Shown here: positions 50,020 to 54,681 of the stretch, piece by piece
How positions within the stretch are numbered: position 1 is the first letter of the stretch
Layout: the number at the start of each line of letters is the position of its first letter
Origin: Gracilimonas sp040877545
Lineage (GTDB): Bacteria; Bacteroidota; Rhodothermia; Balneolales; Balneolaceae
Direction: 5' to 3'
Length of the DNA stretch: 54,681 nucleotides
NCBI GenBank assembly: GCA_040877545.1
Contig: JBBDNN010000101.1
Coordinates: 1-54,681, forward strand
The notes under the pieces: generated by a model
The model's database searches: none
What the model was told of the DNA's origin: nothing
What the model saw: only the letters and a program-made list of their open reading frames with translations
Made by a program: the position numbers and the translations under genes

Positions 50020-50877
50020 TCACTCCTCTTTCTTATAAAAACCTTCGCCTGTTTTATCGCCAAGTTTTCCGGCATCTACCATTTTCACTAATAGCGGTGC
50101 CGGACGATATTTCGGGTCCTTGAATCCATCATACAGAACGTTTAGAATATCCAGGCACACATCAAGGCCAATAAAATCAGCTAAACGCAGCGGGCCCATA
50201 GGATGCGCCATCCCCAGTTTCATCACCTCATCTACATGTTTGGCCGTAGCCACGCCTTCGCCCACGCAAAAAATAGCTTCATTTATCATAGGCATTAAAA
50301 CACGGTTGCTAACAAAGCCCGGAAAATCATTTACAGGCACTGGGGTTTTATCAAGTATGCGGGCCGATTTTTCTATAGAGTTATACGTTTCATCACTGGT
50401 TTGCAATCCGCGTACAATTTCAACGAGCTTCATAACCGGCACGGGATTAAAGAAATGCATTCCAATAAATTTCTCCGGCCGAGAGGTTATTCCTGCTAAT
50501 TTAGTGATAGAAATTGAGGAAGTATTCGAAGCAAAAATTGCATGTTCGGGTGCGGCGGCTTCCACCTGTTCCCACACTGATTTTTTTATATCCATGTTTT
50601 CCGGAACGGCTTCAATAACCAGGTCCACATTCTTCACCCCTTTAGCGATATCAAGAAATGCAGTAATATCATCCAGGGCCGACACTTTATGTTCATCAGT
50701 AATTTTCTCCTTTTTAATCATGCGGGCCAGGTTTTTTTCGATAGTATTCAAGGCACGATCTGCAAACTCCTGCTTAGTTTCTACCAGGTTAACCGGAATG
50801 CTGTTTACAGCAAACACCTGAGCAATTCCATTTCCCATTGTTCCGCCGCCAATTACTGCTACTTTCTTTACGTCCAT
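50020..50877 (-). CDS. 3-hydroxyacyl-CoA (3-hydroxybutyryl-CoA) dehydrogenase
   Basis: A 285-residue NAD-dependent dehydrogenase. The Rossmann motif is GGGTMGNGIAQVFA (about 10-23), the catalytic His lies in MHFFNPVPVMKLVEIV, and the closing GEGFYKK is typical of Hbd-type enzymes. It interconverts 3-hydroxyacyl- and 3-oxoacyl-CoA in butyrate or beta-oxidation metabolism. It ends 37 nt from the exopolysaccharide operon, which it converges on. Confidence 0.95.
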   Translation of the reverse strand: MDVKKVAVIGGGTMGNGIAQVFAVNSIPVNLVETKQEFADRALNTIEKNLARMIKKEKITDEHKVSALDDITAFLDIAKGVKNVDLVIEAVPENMDIKKSVWEQVEAAAPEHAIFASNTSSISITKLAGITSRPEKFIGMHFFNPVPVMKLVEIVRGLQTSDETYNSIEKSARILDKTPVPVNDFPGFVSNRVLMPMINEAIFCVGEGVATAKHVDEVMKLGMAHPMGPLRLADFIGLDVCLDILNVLYDGFKDPKYRPAPLLVKMVDAGKLGDKTGEGFYKKEE

Positions 50878-50901
50878 TTTTTATTATTTTTTTGATTGAA
50901 A

Positions 50902-52386
50902 TTATACCACCCGATCTTTATCACTAAAATCTGGAATCTTCCCCTTATAACCGAACATAGTTTTGATGAGTTTCACCTGCCATTCACTTTGCCTTTTGAT
51001 ATACCATTGATCTGCCGCCCGTCGGGCTCCCAATCCCCAGCTTGGGTAAGGGTGAATAGTATCGGCCATATGCCGAAGTGAAATTCCATTTTTCATAGCA
51101 AGGGCATATTCCGAAATTAATTCCCCGGCATGAGCTCCAACTACGGCAGCACCCAGTATTTTCCCGGACCATTTCCTGGCAAAAATCTTGATAAGCCCAA
51201 CTTCCTTCCCTTCCGCAATTGCACGGTCTATTTTGGAATAGGGAAATTTATATACTTCAAACTTCTGTCCTTTTTCTTGCAGCTGCTTTTCAGTAGCTCC
51301 AACATGGGCAAGTTCCGGATCAGTGAAGGTTACCCAGGGAACATGTGCTTCATCAATCTTCATCGGGATATATTTAAGCAGGGCTTTTGTGGCAGCTATT
51401 TTTGCCATATGCTCGCTCATATGAGTAAACTGATAACGGCCGGTTACATCTCCGGCGGCATAAATATGTTTTACATTTGTCCTGCACGAATTGTTTACGA
51501 TGATACCTTTCTCCCCAAGTTCAACTCCCGCTGCTTCTAAATTCAAGTTCGAAAAATTGGCATTACGGCCGGTTGCCAGGAGTAAAGCGTCCCCTTCTAT
51601 TACTTTAGAAATTCCATCGGCTTTCAGATGAATTTTAATCCGGGTTCCCTCCTGTTCTGTTTTTCGAATGTCAGCATTCAGCACGTAATTCACACCTTGA
51701 TTTTTCAATTCGCCAAAAAGGATTTCTGCCAACTCAGGATCATCTTTCGTCATAATCCGCTCTGCCATATCAATCACTGTGACCTTGCTTCCAAAGTTCG
51801 CAAAAGCCTGCGACATTTCCGTACCAATCGGCCCGCCGCCAACTATTATCAATTGCCGGGGAAAATCCTCGATTTCATAAAGGCTTTCATTTGTGAGATA
51901 ATCAATATTACCTATTCCCTCTATTGGTGGAATAGCCGCTTTTGAGCCGGTAGCGATGATAAAATATTTCGAACTAACCCTTCTGATTTCACCGCTGTCC
52001 AATTCTATGCGGATGGTATGTGGGTCCTGAAAGGCGGCTTTTCCGATAACAACATCCACTCCCATCTTCTCGTAAATTTCCGGGCGGTCTGCTTCCTCGT
52101 ATACTTTTTCCCGCACCCGGTCTACATGCTCCATTACTTTTTTGAAATTGATTTCAGGCTTGTTAACCGTCAGCCCGAAATCGCCGGCTTCTTTCATTTG
52201 CCGGACGGTCTTTGCTGCATTCAATAATGTTTTACTGGGAATGCAACCCGTCCAGGTGCAATCGCCGCCCAACCGGTTAGATTCCACCATCATGGTTTTG
52301 GCTCCGAAATTAGCAGCTATCCCTGAAGATGTAAGGCCAGCAGAACCTCCTCCAATCACAATCATGTCATAGTCATATTCAGCCAT
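50902..52386 (-). CDS. FAD-dependent pyridine nucleotide-disulfide oxidoreductase
   Basis: A 494-residue flavoprotein of the class I disulfide reductase family (start at ATG 52386; a TTG at 52419 would add 11 residues). FAD-binding GGGSAG (12-17), the redox pair Cys43-Cys48 in GGDCTWTGCIPSK, the second dinucleotide-binding GGGPIGTEMSQAF, and the HPYPSW C-terminal base region are present. Mercuric reductases share this core, but the N-terminal metal domain and the C-terminal vicinal Cys pair are missing, so I do not call it MerA. It is paired with the hydroxyacyl-CoA dehydrogenase, 24 nt upstream of it. Confidence 0.92.
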   Translation of the reverse strand: MAEYDYDMIVIGGGSAGLTSSGIAANFGAKTMMVESNRLGGDCTWTGCIPSKTLLNAAKTVRQMKEAGDFGLTVNKPEINFKKVMEHVDRVREKVYEEADRPEIYEKMGVDVVIGKAAFQDPHTIRIELDSGEIRRVSSKYFIIATGSKAAIPPIEGIGNIDYLTNESLYEIEDFPRQLIIVGGGPIGTEMSQAFANFGSKVTVIDMAERIMTKDDPELAEILFGELKNQGVNYVLNADIRKTEQEGTRIKIHLKADGISKVIEGDALLLATGRNANFSNLNLEAAGVELGEKGIIVNNSCRTNVKHIYAAGDVTGRYQFTHMSEHMAKIAATKALLKYIPMKIDEAHVPWVTFTDPELAHVGATEKQLQEKGQKFEVYKFPYSKIDRAIAEGKEVGLIKIFARKWSGKILGAAVVGAHAGELISEYALAMKNGISLRHMADTIHPYPSWGLGARRAADQWYIKRQSEWQVKLIKTMFGYKGKIPDFSDKDRVV

Positions 52387-52705
52387 ACTTAATCTTTTCC
52401 ATATTAAAATGTGCTTCAATGGTGGATGATACTGCTTTTTAAATTCTCCTTTTCAAGACAGCAGAGTGTAGTAAATGAAGAAAAAAATCCATGTTAATTA
52501 TAACTCTTCCTAAAAATTATATAATACTCCGCTAAATTCATTCTAATATATTGGGGTGAAAACGAGTAAAAACGCCCGTCTACTCAAAAAGGTGAAGATA
52601 TACTGTCAACCATAAAAGAAAAACACCATCAGGAGAGTATGTAAGAAGAAGCCATCACATTTAAAACCGCTTCGCTTCTTTAAATTTTAATTTAAAGTTT
52701 TAAAA
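52387..52705. other. Intergenic region before the sulfotransferase-like gene
   Basis: A 319-nt divergent spacer. The only visible structure is the palindrome CTTTAAAT-TTTA-ATTTAAAG (52678-52697), which ends 8 nt before the ATG and would place the start codon beside a weak hairpin. No TGGCAC element is present. Confidence 0.5.
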
Positions 52706-53422
52706 ATGCTATTACCAGAATTAAGCAGGAAAAACACGCATGGCATGGCCCCTTCAACCTATTTTCTAAGGGGATTATTCCGCCGGTTAATTAAAAGGAA
52801 CCGAAAAAAAGTATTCATACTCGGCTTTCATAAAACAGGTACTACCTCATTAGCAAAAGCTTTACTGGTTTTAGGATACAGAGTATGCGGCTTCGTTAAC
52901 CCCAAACCAGGTTTTACTCCAGAATCATATACCAAACAGGAGTTGTTTGAATCCCGGTATAAACCACTTTTGACAGAGTATGATGTATTTGAAGATACAC
53001 TGTGGTTTATTTTTTATAGAGAACTGGCAAAAATGTATCCTGATGCAAAATTCATTTTAACAGTCCGGTCGGCAGAAAAATGGTACCAAAGTATGGTTAA
53101 GCATTTTGGCGGGTATAACAGAGAAATTTTCCAGTGGATTTACGATGGATATGGGGATCCTGTCGGGAATAAAGAGTTATATATTGAAAAGTTTATGCAA
53201 CATAATCATCAGGTTAAGGAATATTTTAAAGAGAGAAATCAAGAGCTGCTGATTATGAATATGCCAGAAGATTTCAACTGGAATCCACTTTGTAACTTTC
53301 TGAATTATTCTAAGCCTTATGGAGATTTTCCCCATGCTAATTCTGCGTCATCGCGTGTAACGATAAAAAGAAAAATCATCGATTATATAAAAAGTAGGTA
53401 TTACAGATACAAACTGGAATGA
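52706..53422 (+). CDS. Sulfotransferase-like protein
   Basis: A 238-residue P-loop protein of the PAPS-dependent sulfotransferase type. The 5'-phosphosulfate loop is GFHKTGTTSLAKALLVLGY (about 40-58) and the 3'-phosphate-binding segment is FILTVRSAEKWYQSM (about 114-128); both are well preserved. It may sulfate a glycan or lipid. The following GT4 gene (45 nt downstream, same strand) suggests a carbohydrate acceptor. The first ~30 residues are basic and may be an N-terminal extension. Confidence 0.85.
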   Translation: MLLPELSRKNTHGMAPSTYFLRGLFRRLIKRNRKKVFILGFHKTGTTSLAKALLVLGYRVCGFVNPKPGFTPESYTKQELFESRYKPLLTEYDVFEDTLWFIFYRELAKMYPDAKFILTVRSAEKWYQSMVKHFGGYNREIFQWIYDGYGDPVGNKELYIEKFMQHNHQVKEYFKERNQELLIMNMPEDFNWNPLCNFLNYSKPYGDFPHANSASSRVTIKRKIIDYIKSRYYRYKLE

Positions 53423-53466
53423 ACAAATAACCGCTCATTCTTTTCAAATATTTAAAAATTAAATAC

Positions 53467-54576
53467 ATGAAAACTCTTTTTATAATATCAACCGGACTAA
53501 ATAAACGGACAGACGAAGAGATTCGCAGACTTGAACTTGAGGATAAACTCCCTCGAACTTCTCCGCTTGAAACAGAATTAAATACACAGCTACTTGACGA
53601 ACGTTACCTGAATTCTATCAAAGGATGGCGACGAAATATATATAAATGGTTACCATCAAATCTAACACAATTACTTGAAGCTTTATACATCCATAAACAA
53701 TATGATGCTGTACTTTCTTATTACGAACGTGTTGGGCTCCCATTCGCTTACCTTCAAAAACTTTTAGGTTCTAAAACTCCTCATATATTATTAACAACCT
53801 GGTTCAGTTCCAGCCAAAAAGTTTGGTTTCTTAAAAGGGTGCAGGATCATTTGGCTAAAATTGTAACATGGTCTTCAAATCAATATAAATTTGGAGTGAA
53901 CGAACTTGGTATTCCACCTGAAAAAATAAAATTAATAAAACGCGGAGTAGATCAACAATTTTGGCGTCCTATAGAATCACAAACAAATACAATATGTTCT
54001 GCTGGAATGGAGATGCGAGATTATCCGACATTAATTCAGGCAATGAAATCACTCGATATACCCTGCCATATTGCAACCGGTGAAGCCAGAGGACAGCTTT
54101 TTAATACTGTAAAAGATTTATATGCCATGGAAGGTATTCCTTCTAACATAACTATTGGAGAAAAAAAGCCCACTGATTTGCGACAACTTTATGCAAGTTC
54201 TCGTTTTGTAGTAATTCCATTATTACCTACAGACACAGATAATGGGTTGACGGTAATTCTTGAAGCTATGGCAATGGGCAAGGCGGTAATTAGTTCAAAA
54301 GTTGACGGACAGATTGATGTTATTAAAGAAGGTATTACAGGTTTCTATGTTCCGCAAGGAGATCCCCAGGCTTTAAAAGAAGTTATCGAATATTTATGGA
54401 GTGACCCTGAAAAGGCAAAAAAAATGGGTAAAGCAGCACGAGATTATATTGAGGAGCATCATACATTAGAACAATTTGTAGAAGCCATAAAAGAAGAAGT
54501 ATCTCAAGCTCTGGTGAAAAAAGCGGTTAAAAGCAGAGAATTTTCATTAGAGAGTGCTGAAGTAGAAAAATTTTAG
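53467..54576 (+). CDS. GT4 glycosyltransferase, paralog 2
   Basis: A 369-residue GT-B enzyme, closely related to 29220-30344: both begin MKTLxII(A/S)xGLNK and share GMEMRDYPTL, RCRF/SSRFVV, LLPTDxDNGLT, ILEAMAMGKAVI and FVPQGDP. By eye about half of positions match. It follows a sulfotransferase-like gene and has no visible sigma-54 element. The duplicates sit on opposite sides of the locus, on opposite strands. The C-terminal 25 residues are charged and diverged. Confidence 0.9.
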   Translation: MKTLFIISTGLNKRTDEEIRRLELEDKLPRTSPLETELNTQLLDERYLNSIKGWRRNIYKWLPSNLTQLLEALYIHKQYDAVLSYYERVGLPFAYLQKLLGSKTPHILLTTWFSSSQKVWFLKRVQDHLAKIVTWSSNQYKFGVNELGIPPEKIKLIKRGVDQQFWRPIESQTNTICSAGMEMRDYPTLIQAMKSLDIPCHIATGEARGQLFNTVKDLYAMEGIPSNITIGEKKPTDLRQLYASSRFVVIPLLPTDTDNGLTVILEAMAMGKAVISSKVDGQIDVIKEGITGFYVPQGDPQALKEVIEYLWSDPEKAKKMGKAARDYIEEHHTLEQFVEAIKEEVSQALVKKAVKSREFSLESAEVEKF

Positions 54577-54681
54577 GAATGTAATTTAAACTGCCTCTCG
54601 CAATTTATATCGACCCTGCGCATAATCCCGAAGTTGTACCGTTAATTTTCAAATAAATATTACATCTTTTTCTATATTTAT

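Noticed and set aside
50902..52386. Calling the flavoprotein a mercuric reductase
   Set aside because: The N-terminal metal-binding domain and the C-terminal cysteine pair required for mercury handling are missing.
52678..52697. Palindrome CTTTAAAT/ATTTAAAG as a regulator site
   Set aside because: It is all A/T except the ends, and such palindromes arise easily in A/T-rich spacers; mentioned only as context.
1..54681. CRISPR array, rRNA operon, complete insertion sequence or prophage
   Set aside because: No spaced direct-repeat array, no rRNA signature, no transposase or integrase gene was found on either strand.

Overview
The window is a piece of an A+T-rich chromosome that looks like Balneolota or Bacteroidota. 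The evidence is an F1Fo operon in the order a-c-b-delta-alpha-gamma without beta and epsilon, a bactofilin and an M23 peptidase fused to that operon, the scarcity of Shine-Dalgarno sequences, and promoter boxes of the TAnnTTTG type. A family such as Balneolaceae is an inference from gene content; no rRNA is present to test it.

Region 1 (1-9719, all on the minus strand) is a tightly packed housekeeping block. In transcription order it holds guaB, a GT4 glycosyltransferase, an M23 peptidase, a bactofilin, two small ATP-synthase assembly proteins (AtpZ-like and AtpI-like), atpB, atpE, atpF, atpH, atpA, atpG and a tRNA-Ser cut by the window edge. Region 2 (9833-18235) is mixed. It has a membrane-protein gene broken by two compensating frameshifts, a Phd/VapC-type toxin-antitoxin pair, folD, an NtrC-type sigma-54 response regulator, a PBP4-type peptidase, a PtsN-like EIIA, an AraC regulator, a candidate small RNA of about 90 nt with three hairpins, a coiled-coil lipoprotein and a 51-residue lmo0937-type protein.

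Region 3 (18418-49982) is a large exopolysaccharide locus. Precursor and chain synthesis is represented by a WecA-like phosphosugar transferase fused to the N-terminal half of a WbpM/CapD protein, a UDP-glucuronate-epimerase-like enzyme, a WecG-like GT26, two GT4 enzymes and a GT2. Modification is represented by two hexapeptide acyltransferases, two BioF2/FemAB-like transferases, an ATP-grasp protein, a degenerate AMP-forming ligase, GNAT proteins and a NodB deacetylase. Assembly and export are represented by Wzx, Wzy, Wzz, a CpsD-like ATPase, a Wza-like lipoprotein and an outer-membrane barrel. Two CARDB-repeat lipoproteins and a GH18 enzyme follow.

The main new observation is that this locus is wired as a sigma-54 regulon. 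I find eight -24/-12 elements of the form TGGCAC-N5-TTGnn, each in an intergenic gap and each pointing at an exopolysaccharide gene. Three of the plus-strand ones sit about 40 nt (predicted start point) from the start codon. Inside the locus lies a protein that looks like a sigma-54 activator ATPase but has lost the GAFTGA loop, the Walker B glutamate (Glu to Gln), the arginine fingers and the DNA-binding domain. I suggest it is an ATP-locked decoy or partner for the real activator, for which the NtrC-type regulator at 12646-14019 is one candidate. A second unusual feature is an acyltransferase gene (21968-22441) whose promoter and first ~30 codons resemble those of the neighbouring GT26 gene and whose body resembles the acyltransferase just upstream, i.e. 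a chimera.

Region 4 (50020-54681) holds a 3-hydroxyacyl-CoA dehydrogenase, an FAD disulfide oxidoreductase, a sulfotransferase-like protein and a second copy of one of the GT4 enzymes of the locus.
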